Of a stretch of 64,000 bases of DNA, positions 45,408 through 54,342 are shown in pieces (the stretch's first letter is position 1; each line of letters starts with the position of its first letter). The DNA is from JANQFV01 sp964468185. GTDB taxonomy: Bacteria > Planctomycetota > Phycisphaerae > UBA1845 > Fen-1342. The position numbers were made by a program, and so were the translations under genes. A model generated the notes under the pieces. That model was not told the DNA's origin and did not search any database. It worked only from the letters and a program-made list of their open reading frames with translations. Location: NCBI GenBank assembly GCA_964468185.1, contig CAYXTR010000001.1:272510-336509 (forward strand), read 5' to 3'.

Positions 45408-47447
45408 ATGGCCACGCGCAAGAAGTCCGTCGCCGACCTCACGAAGCAGCAAGCCAGGCAACGGGCGGACGTACTGCGCGCTGAAATCGCCACGCACGAT
45501 CACCGCTACTATGTGCTCGACGACCCGACCATCTCCGACGAGGAATATGACCAGCGCAAGAGCGAGCTCGAGGAAATCGAGGAGCGTTTCCCCGATCTTA
45601 TCACGCCCGACAGCCCGACCCAGCGCGTGGGCGCCCCACCGCGCGAGCAGCTCGGCACCCGCCGGCACGAAACGCCCATGCGCAGCCTCCAGGCCGTCCA
45701 GGACGAGAACAGCCTGCGACGCTTCTACCAGACCTGCCGCGACGAGCTGAATCAGGAACGCGTGCCACTCGTGGGCGAGCCCAAATACGACGGCGTCAGC
45801 GTAGAAATCATCTACGCGCGCGGCCGCTACACCGCCGCCAGTACCCGCGGCGACGGCCAGACCGGCGAGGACGTCACCGCGAACGTCCGCACCATTCGCC
45901 AGCTTCCCATGCGCCTGCTGGATCGCAACGTTCCCATTCCCAATCGCTTGGTTGTGCGCGGCGAAGTCTACATGAACAAGGACGACTTCGCCGACTTCAA
46001 CCGTCAACAGGAGCAAGCCGGCCGGAAGACCTTTGCCAACCCACGCAACGGAGCCGCCGGCAGCTTGCGCCAACTCGACCCCAACATCACCAGCTACCGA
46101 CCCCTACGCATCTTCTGTTGGGAAATCGCCCCGGAATCCACCGGACGGCCCCGTTCGCAGTGGGAATGCCTCCAGCGCTTGCAGGCCCTCGGGCTGCCCG
46201 TTAATGAACAGACCCGCCGCATTAACTCCGCCGAAGAGGCCATCGCGTGGCACCACGAGCTCGAACAACTGCGCGACGATCTCCCCTACGAAATCGACGG
46301 CTGCGTCTTCAAGGTGAACCACCTCGCCGCTCATGAACAGCTCGGCGTCCGCGCCGCCAACCCGCGCTGGGCCGTCGCCTTCAAGTTCACCTCCCGGCGT
46401 AAAACGACGAAGATCAGGGACATCAAGGCCCAGGTCGGTCGCACCGGCAAGCTCACCCCGGTCGCCCGCCTCAAACCCGTGCACATCGGCGGCGTCGAGG
46501 TGACCCACGTCAGCCTGCACAACCAGGATGAGGTCGACCGCCACGATATCCGCATCAATGACACCGTCCTGGTGGAACGCGCCGGCGACGTCATCCCCCA
46601 CGTCGTCAAGGTCATCAAGCAGAAACGCTCAGGCCACGAGCAAAAGTACCACCTGCCGAACAAATGTCCGGCCTGCGGCGGTCCGGTCAGCAAGCCCACG
46701 GGGGAGGCCGCCACACGCTGCACGAATGCCGCTTGCCCCGCCCAACTCAAGGGCAGCCTCCAGCACTTCGGCTCCCAGGAGGCCTTCGACATTGACGGCT
46801 TGGGCGAGAAGCTCGTCGATCAGCTTATTGAAAAAGCCGTTGTCGAAAGCCCCGCCGACCTGTTCGCGCTCAAGGTCGATGACCTTACCGGCCTCGAACG
46901 CATGGCGAACAAGAGCGCCCAAAACCTCGTCGACGCCATCCAGGCCAGCAAAGACCTCCCCCTCCCACGTGTCATCTATGCCCTCGGTATTCCGCACGTC
47001 GGCCGCGCCACCGCCGACGTCCTCGCGCTCGAATTCGACTCACTCGACGACTTGGCGGCCGCAACCAAGAGCCGCCTGCGAAAAATCCCCGACATCGGCG
47101 GTACCGTCGCCGAGGCCATCGCCGATTGGTTTGACAATGACGCCAATCAGAGGTTGATCAAAGACCTGAAAAAGCACGGCGTTCAACCAGAGTCCACGCA
47201 CAAGCGCGGCACGCGTTTGAAGGGCAGGACGCTGGTTGTAACAGGTACACTCGAAAACCTCTCCCGCGACGAAGCCAAACAGGCGATTCGCCGGCAGGGG
47301 GGGCAGGCCAGCTCCAGCGTCTCCGCAAACACCGATTACCTCGTCGTCGGAGAGAATCCCGGCCGCAACAAGCTGGAAGACGCCAACGAGCATGACGTAA
47401 CGGAGATCGATGAGAAGAAGTTCCTCAAACTGATCGATAAGGGCTAG
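45408..47447 (+). CDS. ligA: NAD+-dependent DNA ligase
   Basis: 679 residues, full length: Ia domain (YYVLDDPTISDEEYD), adenylation domain with the nucleophile K126 in EPKYDG, OB fold, Cys4 zinc finger (CPACGG ... CTNAACPA), HhH repeats and a C-terminal BRCT (about 600-679). It seals nicks using NAD+. The location behind polX suggests repair use; whether this is the only LigA of the genome cannot be told here. Confidence 0.97.
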   Translation: MATRKKSVADLTKQQARQRADVLRAEIATHDHRYYVLDDPTISDEEYDQRKSELEEIEERFPDLITPDSPTQRVGAPPREQLGTRRHETPMRSLQAVQDENSLRRFYQTCRDELNQERVPLVGEPKYDGVSVEIIYARGRYTAASTRGDGQTGEDVTANVRTIRQLPMRLLDRNVPIPNRLVVRGEVYMNKDDFADFNRQQEQAGRKTFANPRNGAAGSLRQLDPNITSYRPLRIFCWEIAPESTGRPRSQWECLQRLQALGLPVNEQTRRINSAEEAIAWHHELEQLRDDLPYEIDGCVFKVNHLAAHEQLGVRAANPRWAVAFKFTSRRKTTKIRDIKAQVGRTGKLTPVARLKPVHIGGVEVTHVSLHNQDEVDRHDIRINDTVLVERAGDVIPHVVKVIKQKRSGHEQKYHLPNKCPACGGPVSKPTGEAATRCTNAACPAQLKGSLQHFGSQEAFDIDGLGEKLVDQLIEKAVVESPADLFALKVDDLTGLERMANKSAQNLVDAIQASKDLPLPRVIYALGIPHVGRATADVLALEFDSLDDLAAATKSRLRKIPDIGGTVAEAIADWFDNDANQRLIKDLKKHGVQPESTHKRGTRLKGRTLVVTGTLENLSRDEAKQAIRRQGGQASSSVSANTDYLVVGENPGRNKLEDANEHDVTEIDEKKFLKLIDKG

Positions 47448-47469
47448 CCGTACCCCGCGCAGCGGAGAC

Positions 47470-47507
47470 ATTACAGCCTCTTCAGCATCATTTCAGGCGT
47501 CGTTCAT
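47470..47507 (+). promoter_or_regulatory. tandem 11-bp-repeat operator upstream of the diheme cytochrome
   Basis: ATTAC (47470), TTCAG (47481), TTCAG (47492) and TTCAT (47503), exact 11-bp spacing. A -10-like TATTGT (47530-47535) follows after 22 bp, and the start codon is 83 bp downstream. The operator begins only 22 bp after the ligA stop. Confidence 0.7.
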
Positions 47508-47590
47508 CGCCCGCCGCATAATCCGATGGTATTGTCGGCAGCACGCCTGCCCACGCGATAAAACTCCTCCCGACCGAAAGGACCCTAGAC

Positions 47591-49021
47591 ATGAACAGCC
47601 CCCATAACCGCACAAGCCACTCACTGATCGCGGCATTCTCGGCAGCGGTTCTCCTCGTAGCGAGCGGCGCGCTATACGCACAGCAGCCGATGAGCAAATC
47701 GAAAAGCCCGCTCAAAGATGCTGATACATACATGCCGGTGGTCAAAAAGGACTTCCAGACCATCATGCAGCAGGACAAATCCGCCAGGTCCGGCATCATG
47801 GCCGCGCAACAGAAACTGCTCGAACGTCGCTACGACCTCAGCGACCTGCCATCCGATGTCATGATGTCCGCCGGCCGCAAGGCCGTCCAAAAAGGCGTCC
47901 GCGTCAAGCTCCACGATGGTGTCTCCTGGCAGGAACTGGCGGAGATGACCCCCGCGGAGATTAAGCGCGCAGACCTCTTCCCGATGGGCTTCCGCCCCCT
48001 CCCTCACGCCAAGCATGCCACCGGCGGCCAGGTCTTTCCGGACCACCAGATCGACGCCATGCTGGAAAAGGAAGACCGCAACCTCAAGCGCTTCGACGTC
48101 ACCTTTGACATGCCGAACCACCTCATGCCCGAGTTCCCGCCGCCGATCTATCTGACCACGCGGCCGGACCTTGGTGACGTGTCGCAAGGGCAGGTGCTGA
48201 GCATCAAAAACTACTACGCGATCTTCAAGGGCATCCTGACGCCGGTACAGATGGAGGGGTTGCGGCTACTGCTGACACCCTTCCCTCAACAACAGTTCAA
48301 TCAGACCGAAGACCGCAAGGTCGCCGAACCCAGCTTGGGCGTCACCTGTCTCGATTGTCACGTGAACTTCCACACCAACGCGGCATTCCACCTGAATCCG
48401 GACACCCGCCCGCAGGCTGCCCGTTTTCGCCTCGATACGGTCAGTCTCCGTGGTATGTTCAATCAGCAGATCCACGGCTCCAAGCGGTCACTGCGTTCGA
48501 TCGAGGATTTCACGGAGTTCGAGCAGCGCACCGCATACTTCGACGGTGACCATGTCATCGCCGCCAAGAAAGGCGTCAACCTCCCCGATCGCGCTAGCCA
48601 GGTCGCGCTCATGGCCCAGATGCAGAACATGATCGACTTCCCGCCCGCCCCCAAGCTCAACGAATTGGGCGAGCTGCGCGCAGACATGGCCACTGAGCAG
48701 GAAATGCTCGGCCAGCAGGTCTTCTTCGGCCAGGGCCGCTGCGGCGTATGTCATCCCGCCCCCTTCTACCTGGACGACCGCATGCACGACCTGCATCTGG
48801 AGCGCTTCTACGATGCCGAGATGGTCAACGACCAGTACAACATCGCGGATGGCCCAATCAAGACGTTCACGTTGCGCGGCATCAAGGACTCGCCCCCCTT
48901 CCATCACGACGGTCGCCTCCTCACGCTCGAAGACACGGTCGAGTTCTTTAACCTCGTGCTCGACCTGGACTTGACGCAGAAAGAGAAGGACGCGCTGGTG
49001 GCATTTATGCGCTGCCTCTGA
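47591..49021 (+). CDS. exported diheme cytochrome c (MauG/CcpA-like peroxidase family)
   Basis: 476 residues. Signal peptide cleaved after ALYA. Two heme-binding CxxCH motifs, CLDCH 253-257 and CGVCH 384-388, and the C-terminal signature TLRGIKDSPPFHHDGRLLTLEDTVEFF typical of the cytochrome c peroxidase/MauG superfamily. The about 240 residues before the first heme are unusually long. Periplasmic; peroxide reduction or another two-heme oxidation. AAAGGA precedes the ATG. Confidence 0.88.
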   Translation: MNSPHNRTSHSLIAAFSAAVLLVASGALYAQQPMSKSKSPLKDADTYMPVVKKDFQTIMQQDKSARSGIMAAQQKLLERRYDLSDLPSDVMMSAGRKAVQKGVRVKLHDGVSWQELAEMTPAEIKRADLFPMGFRPLPHAKHATGGQVFPDHQIDAMLEKEDRNLKRFDVTFDMPNHLMPEFPPPIYLTTRPDLGDVSQGQVLSIKNYYAIFKGILTPVQMEGLRLLLTPFPQQQFNQTEDRKVAEPSLGVTCLDCHVNFHTNAAFHLNPDTRPQAARFRLDTVSLRGMFNQQIHGSKRSLRSIEDFTEFEQRTAYFDGDHVIAAKKGVNLPDRASQVALMAQMQNMIDFPPAPKLNELGELRADMATEQEMLGQQVFFGQGRCGVCHPAPFYLDDRMHDLHLERFYDAEMVNDQYNIADGPIKTFTLRGIKDSPPFHHDGRLLTLEDTVEFFNLVLDLDLTQKEKDALVAFMRCL

Positions 49022-49065
49022 TGCCGCAGTGTGAAAAGCTCGTGGGCGCACGTAGCTGGTGAATC

Positions 49066-49857
49066 ATGCCCGAGCTCCCCGACGTCGAGTCGTTTCGCCG
49101 GTACGTCGATGCGACTTGCCTGCACCAGACCATCGACGATGTCACGCTGCCCGACGCCGCGCTCCTGGCCGGAGTGAGCCGGCGTCGCTTGGCCCAGACG
49201 TTACCCGGCACACAATTCGAAAAAACGGCCCGCCACGGGAAGCACTTGGCGGTCCACCTTGCCGAGGGCCATTGGCTCCTGCTGCATTTCGGCATGACCG
49301 GCTTGCTGAAGTACTATCAAGACGCCGAGCAGGAGCCGGAGCACACCCGGCTGCTCATCCGGTTCGACAATGGCTACCACCTCGCGTACATCAACCAGCG
49401 CAAGCTCGGCCGGATTCGGCTCGTCGACGACTTCACGGAGTTCACAAAAAGGGAGCAGCTGGGACCGGACGCAGCCGAGATTTCACAAGCGACCTTTCGC
49501 CAACTGGTCATCGGCGGCCGTGGCACAATCAAAACCCGGCTCATGAACCAGAACATCGTGGCGGGGCTCGGCAACGTCTACGTCGATGAAATCCTCTATC
49601 ACGCCGGCTATCACCCCGCCAGCAAGACGAGCCAGCTGAACGCCGCAGACGCCAATGCGCTGCACCGCACGATGCGACGCGTCCTGGCGACGGCGATCAA
49701 GCATCGCGGGGTGCCCGGCGACATGCCGGCATCCTGGCTCCTGCCGCAGCGCGACGGTGACGGTCAGTGTCCGCGTGGTCATGGCAAGCTTGAGACCACC
49801 AAGGTCAGCGGCCGTACCACCTATTTCTGTCCAGCCTGTCAGCCGAAGAAGACGTAG
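49066..49857 (+). CDS. formamidopyrimidine-DNA glycosylase family protein (Fpg/Nei)
   Basis: 263 residues. The start MPELPDVE supplies the catalytic Pro2/Glu3; RHGKH gives the conserved Lys, RLMNQNIVAGLGNVYVDE is the helix-2-turn-helix. The C-terminal zinc finger reads CPRGH...CPAC, with His in place of the second Cys. It removes oxidised bases and nicks abasic sites. Follows the cytochrome by 44 bp, possibly co-transcribed. Confidence 0.92.
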   Translation: MPELPDVESFRRYVDATCLHQTIDDVTLPDAALLAGVSRRRLAQTLPGTQFEKTARHGKHLAVHLAEGHWLLLHFGMTGLLKYYQDAEQEPEHTRLLIRFDNGYHLAYINQRKLGRIRLVDDFTEFTKREQLGPDAAEISQATFRQLVIGGRGTIKTRLMNQNIVAGLGNVYVDEILYHAGYHPASKTSQLNAADANALHRTMRRVLATAIKHRGVPGDMPASWLLPQRDGDGQCPRGHGKLETTKVSGRTTYFCPACQPKKT

Positions 49858-50595
49858 TCACTCGGACACGTATCGTCGCAGCTTCCGGGCATTCTCCACC
49901 GCATAGGCTTGGCGGTCGTTGTTGAAATACGCGAACACATCTACGCCGTCTTGCAGATAGTCCCGAAGACGCTGGGCGGTGGCACGCAGCGCCTGAGTTG
50001 AGTAATGCGCCGCATACTTCTCTTCGCCAACCGGACCATGAAAACGCCAGTACGTGAAATCCGCCGTGAGCGCGCGGGGATGATCACCAAAGAGATCGTG
50101 GACGCACAGCGCAACGCCGTGCTCGCGCAACAACTGATACACGGCATCACAGAACCAACTCTCGTCACGCAGTTCGAGCACCCACTGCAATGACCGGGGC
50201 AGTGCCTCCAGGAATGCCTGGAGCCGCCCCACATCCACGCCCCAATGTGGCGGCAACTGCACGAGTATCGGTCCCAGATATGCTCGCAGCCGCTGCGCCC
50301 GCTCCACGAACACTTCCACATGCTGCTGGGGGTCCTTCAGGTGCTTCAGGTGTGAGCCGTACCGGCTGTACTTGAGGGCATATCGGAAACCGGCCGGGGT
50401 TTGCTCTCGCCAGGAATCAACCGTCTCCACTTCGGGCAGGTTGTAAAAAGTGTTGTTGATTTCGACCGTGTCGAATTCGCTCGCGTAGTGCGCAAACCAT
50501 GCGCGCTTCGGCATATCCCGAGGATAGAAACGCCCCTTCCAATGATCGTACTGGTAACCCGCGGTTCCGACGCGCAACACACCTCGTTCGGCCAT
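49858..50595 (-). CDS. DUF72 (YecE-like) protein
   Basis: 245 residues, a TIM-barrel family of unknown role. Blocks: RVGTAGYQYDHWKGRFYP, YASEFDTVEINNTFYNLP, ILVQLPPHWGVD, VLELRDESWF and VFAYFNND. Cytoplasmic. It converges on fpg with no gap between the stops. The intergenic region behind its start carries a partial copy of the island operator. Confidence 0.88.
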   Translation of the reverse strand: MAERGVLRVGTAGYQYDHWKGRFYPRDMPKRAWFAHYASEFDTVEINNTFYNLPEVETVDSWREQTPAGFRYALKYSRYGSHLKHLKDPQQHVEVFVERAQRLRAYLGPILVQLPPHWGVDVGRLQAFLEALPRSLQWVLELRDESWFCDAVYQLLREHGVALCVHDLFGDHPRALTADFTYWRFHGPVGEEKYAAHYSTQALRATAQRLRDYLQDGVDVFAYFNNDRQAYAVENARKLRRYVSE

Positions 50596-50670
50596 GGGCG
50601 ACTCTCCGTTGTGCGTCCCCGTGTATGCTTGCTATTTCGCGAAGAACCGACGCCAGCATTGTCCGCGGAC

Positions 50671-50686
50671 CTGAACATGAACTGAA
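50671..50686 (-). promoter_or_regulatory. partial operator (two half-sites) upstream of DUF72
   Basis: On the minus strand TTCAG-N6-TTCAG, 11-bp spaced, ending 75 bp before the DUF72 start. The flanking slots do not match, so this could be chance. Confidence 0.3.
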
Positions 50687-50756
50687 TTATGCTGCGCGGC
50701 GCTGGGATTCCCCGCCCGCCAGCCCCGACGCGCCGGAAGCGCAGCCAACAACTCGA

Positions 50757-50794
50757 ATTACGGCACATTCAGGGCAATTTCAGTGCTGCGTCAT
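50757..50794 (+). promoter_or_regulatory. tandem 11-bp-repeat operator upstream of rhodanese-OsmC-PfpI operon
   Basis: ATTAC (50757), TTCAG (50768), TTCAG (50779) and GTCAT (50790), exact spacing. A strong -10 TAGAAT (50816-50821) lies 21 bp downstream, and no -35 TTGACA is present where it should be; the operator probably replaces it. The start codon is 61 bp downstream. Confidence 0.75.
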
Positions 50795-50855
50795 GCCGAC
50801 GATCTAACGTTAAACTAGAATGGACATCCATCAGTGAACATAGGAGATGATAAGC

Positions 50856-51194
50856 ATGAAACGCATCGACGCCGAGCAACTTGCGCAGATGCGCGCGGAG
50901 AACGACGAGTTGAAGGTCATTAATGTGCTTGCGCCAGAGCAGTTTCAGAAGCGTCACATCCCCGAATCCGAGAATATCCCGGTAGACAATGAGAACTTCG
51001 TCGAGCAGGTCGAACGGGCAAGCGGCGGACGCGACCAGCCGATTGTCGTCTACTGTGCCAGCGAGGAATGCGACGCTTCCGAAAAAGCGGCACAGAAACT
51101 GGAACGCTCCGGGTTCGGGCAGGTGTACGACTTCTCGGGCGGTGTGCAGGCTTGGCAGGATACCGGGCACGCGCTGCGCGCCACCCTCGGCTGA
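50856..51194 (+). CDS. single-domain rhodanese
   Basis: 112 residues from the ATG at 50856 (TAGGAG 9 bp upstream; an in-frame ATG at 50847 lies too close to it). Catalytic Cys67 opens the loop YCASEECDAS, which carries a second Cys72 that could form a disulfide with it. The C-terminal strand YDFSGGVQAWQDTG is classic. Sulfur transfer or thiol redox. First gene of an operon with OsmC and PfpI. Confidence 0.9.
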   Translation: MKRIDAEQLAQMRAENDELKVINVLAPEQFQKRHIPESENIPVDNENFVEQVERASGGRDQPIVVYCASEECDASEKAAQKLERSGFGQVYDFSGGVQAWQDTGHALRATLG

Positions 51195-51268
51195 TGGGCC
51201 GCGCCGCGGCGAGCAATACCACCGTATATGCAAGGGGGTCCGCAAGCGTCTGTCGAGCAGGAGCAATC

Positions 51269-51700
51269 ATGGTAACGCGTAGCGCGACGGCTGAATGGCG
51301 TGGGGACGTGAAAGCGGGGCAGGGCGAACTGCGTCTGGGGAGTCAGGCCTGGTCCGGTCCGTATTCGTTCCAGACGCGCTTCGACGACCAGCCGGGCACC
51401 AACCCGGAGGAGTTGCTTGGAGCAGCCCATGCAGGCTGCTTCTCCATGGCATTCTCGTTGATCCTGGGCGAAGCCGGCTTCAAGCCGGAGCACATAGAAA
51501 CAACCGCGCAGGTGCGCTTGGTGAAAGATAACGGCGGCTTCAGAATTGACCAGGTCACGCTGGCCACGCAAGCCACTGTTCCGCACATCGATGAGCACAA
51601 GTTCCAGGAGCTCGCGAGCCAGGCCAAGACCGGTTGCCCCGTATCAAAAGCACTCGCCGGTACAAATATCACCCTTGAGGCGAAACTGACGTCTTCCTGA
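51269..51700 (+). CDS. OsmC-family peroxiredoxin
   Basis: 143 residues from the ATG at 51269 (CAGGAG upstream). Reduces organic hydroperoxides. Both redox cysteines are in place: C57 in AAHAGCFSMAF and C123 in KTGCPVSKAL. The family start is MVTRSATAEWRGDVKAGQG. 74 bp after the rhodanese and 17 bp before the PfpI gene. Confidence 0.94.
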   Translation: MVTRSATAEWRGDVKAGQGELRLGSQAWSGPYSFQTRFDDQPGTNPEELLGAAHAGCFSMAFSLILGEAGFKPEHIETTAQVRLVKDNGGFRIDQVTLATQATVPHIDEHKFQELASQAKTGCPVSKALAGTNITLEAKLTSS

Positions 51701-51717
51701 AAAAAGGAGCTTGCGCT

Positions 51718-52260
51718 ATGGCCGCCACACTTACTGGCAAGCAGGTCGCTCTACTGGTAATGGACGGTTTTGAGCAGATCGAGTTGACGTCGCCGAAAAA
51801 CGCCCTGATCGACGCAGGTGCACAGACTGCCATCGTCTCGCCGAAGACGGACACCGTCCGCGGTTGGCAACATACGGAATGGGGCGACAGCTTCAACGTC
51901 GACGTGCCACTCAAGAACGCGCGCCCGGAGGATTTCGACGCACTCGTGCTTCCGGGGGGCGTAATGAATCCCGACAGATTGCGACGCAACGAACAGGTCC
52001 AGCAGTTCGTGCGCGCATTCGCCGAACACCAGAAGCCGATCGCCGCGATCTGTCATGGCCCGTGGACTTTGGTCGACGCGGACTTGGTCAAGGACCGTCG
52101 CATGACGTCCTATCACTCCATTCAGATGGACTTGAAGAACGCGGGCGCCGCATGGGTGGATGAACAAGTCGTGGTCGACAACAAGCTCATCACGAGCCGC
52201 AACCCTGATGATCTGGAGGCATTCAACGCCAAGCTCATCGAACTGACTGCCGCCGGCTGA
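51718..52260 (+). CDS. DJ-1/PfpI-family protein
   Basis: 180 residues, AAAGGAG just upstream. Nucleophile elbow with C112-His113 (AAICHGPW) and the partner Glu19 (DGFEQIEL). Family members act as proteases, glyoxalase/deglycase-like enzymes or stress chaperones; which applies here is open. Third gene of the rhodanese-OsmC-PfpI operon. Confidence 0.92.
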   Translation: MAATLTGKQVALLVMDGFEQIELTSPKNALIDAGAQTAIVSPKTDTVRGWQHTEWGDSFNVDVPLKNARPEDFDALVLPGGVMNPDRLRRNEQVQQFVRAFAEHQKPIAAICHGPWTLVDADLVKDRRMTSYHSIQMDLKNAGAAWVDEQVVVDNKLITSRNPDDLEAFNAKLIELTAAG

Positions 52261-52337
52261 GCACGCGGCGCGCGATCCCGTCTCCAATGGCAGTCTTGCA
52301 CGTTGCATAACGAGATGCACAGGACTGGGCGCACGCT

Positions 52338-53549
52338 ATGGAACTCGGTCAGGGCACAGCACTCATCATCCTCGGGGCCACGCTGCTCGCGGGCTATCTG
52401 GCTTATGTCACCGGACCACTGATTCACGTTCCCCGCGTCACGCTCCTCCTCATGCTCGGCGCTATTTGCGGACCCTCGGTCTTGGGACTTGTGCCGGATG
52501 GCGTCACGCAGTGGTTCCCGTTCATGGCCCATATCGCCTTGGCCATGGTGGGTTTTCTGCTCGGGGAACGCTTCGTAGGCAAGCAAATCAAGCAGAAGGG
52601 CAAGGCGGTCCTCTGGATCTCGGTCGGCGAAACGCTCGCCGCCGCGCTCGTGGTCTTCCTTGCGCTCCTCGCCATCGGCGCTTCACTCCCCCTCGCCTTG
52701 ATCATGGCCGGCATCGCCCCCGCCTCCGCACCGGCTGCCATCTTCGAGACAATCCGCGAGGGAAGAGCCGAGGGATCGCTGACCAGGACACTACTCGGCG
52801 TGGTGGCCATTGACGACGCCTGGGGCGTACTGACGTTCAGCGTGCTGTTCGTGGGCGCTCAAGCGGTTTCGGGCACCGCAAGCGCGGGCCACGAACTGCT
52901 CTCGGGCATCTGGGAGGTGTGCGGGGCAGTCCTGCTCGGCGCTGGAATCGGGATTCCCATGACGTGGATTACCGGACGGGTTCGCGAAGGAGAGCCCACG
53001 CTGATCGAAGCAATGGGATTCGTACTGCTATGCAGTGGACTCGCGACGGTGCTCGAAGTCTCGTACTTGCTTTCCGCCATGGTCCTGGGCGCGGTCGTCG
53101 CCAACCGCGCAAAACACCACCAGCGCCCGTTTCACGAAATCGAGGGCGTCAGCGAACCCTTCCTCGCCGTCTTCTTCGTCCTCGCCGGCCTCAAGCTCGA
53201 TCTCAGCACACTCGCCACTCTCGGCGTCATCGGCATTACATATGTCGCCGCCCGCGCCGTCGGCCTTATCGTCGGCGGTCTGGCTACCGGCAAGCTGGTG
53301 CGCGCCGGCCCCGGCGTCAGCAATCGCATCGGCTGGTGCCTCCTGCCTCAGGCTGGCGTGGCGCTGGGCTTCGCCCTGTTGGCCCAAGAGCGCATGCCGG
53401 ACATCGGCGACCGTGTTCTGCCGCTGGTCATCGCCACTACCGTTCTTTTCGAAATACTCGGCCCACTCCTGGCCCGCTGGCAACTCCACCGCGCCGGCGA
53501 ATGGGACCAGCAGGGCCAAACCGGCGCGTCAAGCGCCGACTTGGCCTGA
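52338..53549 (+). CDS. CPA2-type cation:proton antiporter
   Basis: 403 residues, about eleven to twelve membrane helices. GAICGPSVLGLVPDG, the discontinuous helix with VAIDDAWGV (ion-site Asp pair about 158-159) and FFVLAGLKLDL are the Na+/H+ exchanger (KefB/NapA-like) pattern. It lacks the C-terminal TrkA-N domain of Kef proteins. 77 bp after the PfpI gene; may be in the same operon. Confidence 0.88.
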   Translation: MELGQGTALIILGATLLAGYLAYVTGPLIHVPRVTLLLMLGAICGPSVLGLVPDGVTQWFPFMAHIALAMVGFLLGERFVGKQIKQKGKAVLWISVGETLAAALVVFLALLAIGASLPLALIMAGIAPASAPAAIFETIREGRAEGSLTRTLLGVVAIDDAWGVLTFSVLFVGAQAVSGTASAGHELLSGIWEVCGAVLLGAGIGIPMTWITGRVREGEPTLIEAMGFVLLCSGLATVLEVSYLLSAMVLGAVVANRAKHHQRPFHEIEGVSEPFLAVFFVLAGLKLDLSTLATLGVIGITYVAARAVGLIVGGLATGKLVRAGPGVSNRIGWCLLPQAGVALGFALLAQERMPDIGDRVLPLVIATTVLFEILGPLLARWQLHRAGEWDQQGQTGASSADLA

Positions 53550-53766
53550 GCGTCTCGTCAGCCCTAAGGCGAAACCACTCTTCGGCAGCCGTACGTTGCG
53601 ATGTGCCTCGGCATTGCCCGCGCGCGTGACCAGCATGACATGACGGGGTCCGGAGGTACAACGACCTTCAAGAAGCAAACGAACACCGAATCGCGGATCT
53701 CGCGGCCCCGGGCACCCGCCCGTCACGGTCCCCCATCACGACCCCCCATCCCGTTCCCCCCCTGCA

Positions 53767-54342
53767 CTACGCCGGGCGTGTGCTCGCGTCTTGCGCCGCT
53801 TCCGGCTGCGGGCGCGGGACAGGTCTCCCCGACGCCGCGCCGCCCTGACCGTCGGCCCCGCCGTACGCGGCGCGCGCCGCCAATGGCGAGGAGCGGGCAC
53901 CCCATTCCATCAGCAGCCGCTGGGATTCTCGCTTCTCAGCCTCACTCTTCGGCGGCAGCCCGGCCATCGCTCTAAGCAGTTCGAGATGCGATACCGTCCC
54001 GACGAGCCGGCCGTCAGCGACCACGGGTAGCGGGCTGAAGCCCGGCGACCGGCTCAGCAGCGCCCACGCATTCTCAGTGGATTCATCCCCATGCAACGTC
54101 GGTGTCCCGAGTTCGGTGATCGAGAGGATGCCGCGGTCGCCGCCATCCCCGGCATCATCACCCCCTTCCGCAAGCGCCGCCCGCAATTCGTGAATACGCA
54201 CAATCCCGATGAACTTGCGGTCTTCGTCAACAACGGGAATATGTCGCAGGCCATTGCTCAGCATCAGCTCGATCACAGCCCCAAGACGCGTCCCGGGCTC
54301 GACATGGACCGCGTCCGTTCGCATGCATTCCGTTACTTTCAT
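53767..54342 (-). CDS. CBS-domain-pair protein
   Basis: 191 residues from the ATG at 54342 (AAGGAAG upstream); the longer in-frame reading lacks family resemblance. CBS1 (about 1-58: MKVTECMRTDAVHVEPGTRL...HIPVVDEDRKFIGIVRIHEL) and CBS2 (about 75-130: ITELGTPTLHGDEST...PLPVVADGRLVGTVSHLELL), joined by a Gly/Asp-rich loop. It probably senses an adenine nucleotide. The Ala/Gly/Pro-rich tail looks disordered. Partner unknown. Confidence 0.88.
   Translation of the reverse strand: MKVTECMRTDAVHVEPGTRLGAVIELMLSNGLRHIPVVDEDRKFIGIVRIHELRAALAEGGDDAGDGGDRGILSITELGTPTLHGDESTENAWALLSRSPGFSPLPVVADGRLVGTVSHLELLRAMAGLPPKSEAEKRESQRLLMEWGARSSPLAARAAYGGADGQGGAASGRPVPRPQPEAAQDASTRPA

Noticed and set aside
52261..52337. 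ATAAC-N6-CACAG before the antiporter as another operator
   Set aside because: Only one half-site fits and neighbouring slots do not; expected by chance.
53550..53766. Plus-strand frames after the antiporter gene
   Set aside because: They overlap the CBS gene antisense, are Pro/Arg-rich and have no start context; the 217-bp gap shows no clear terminator either.
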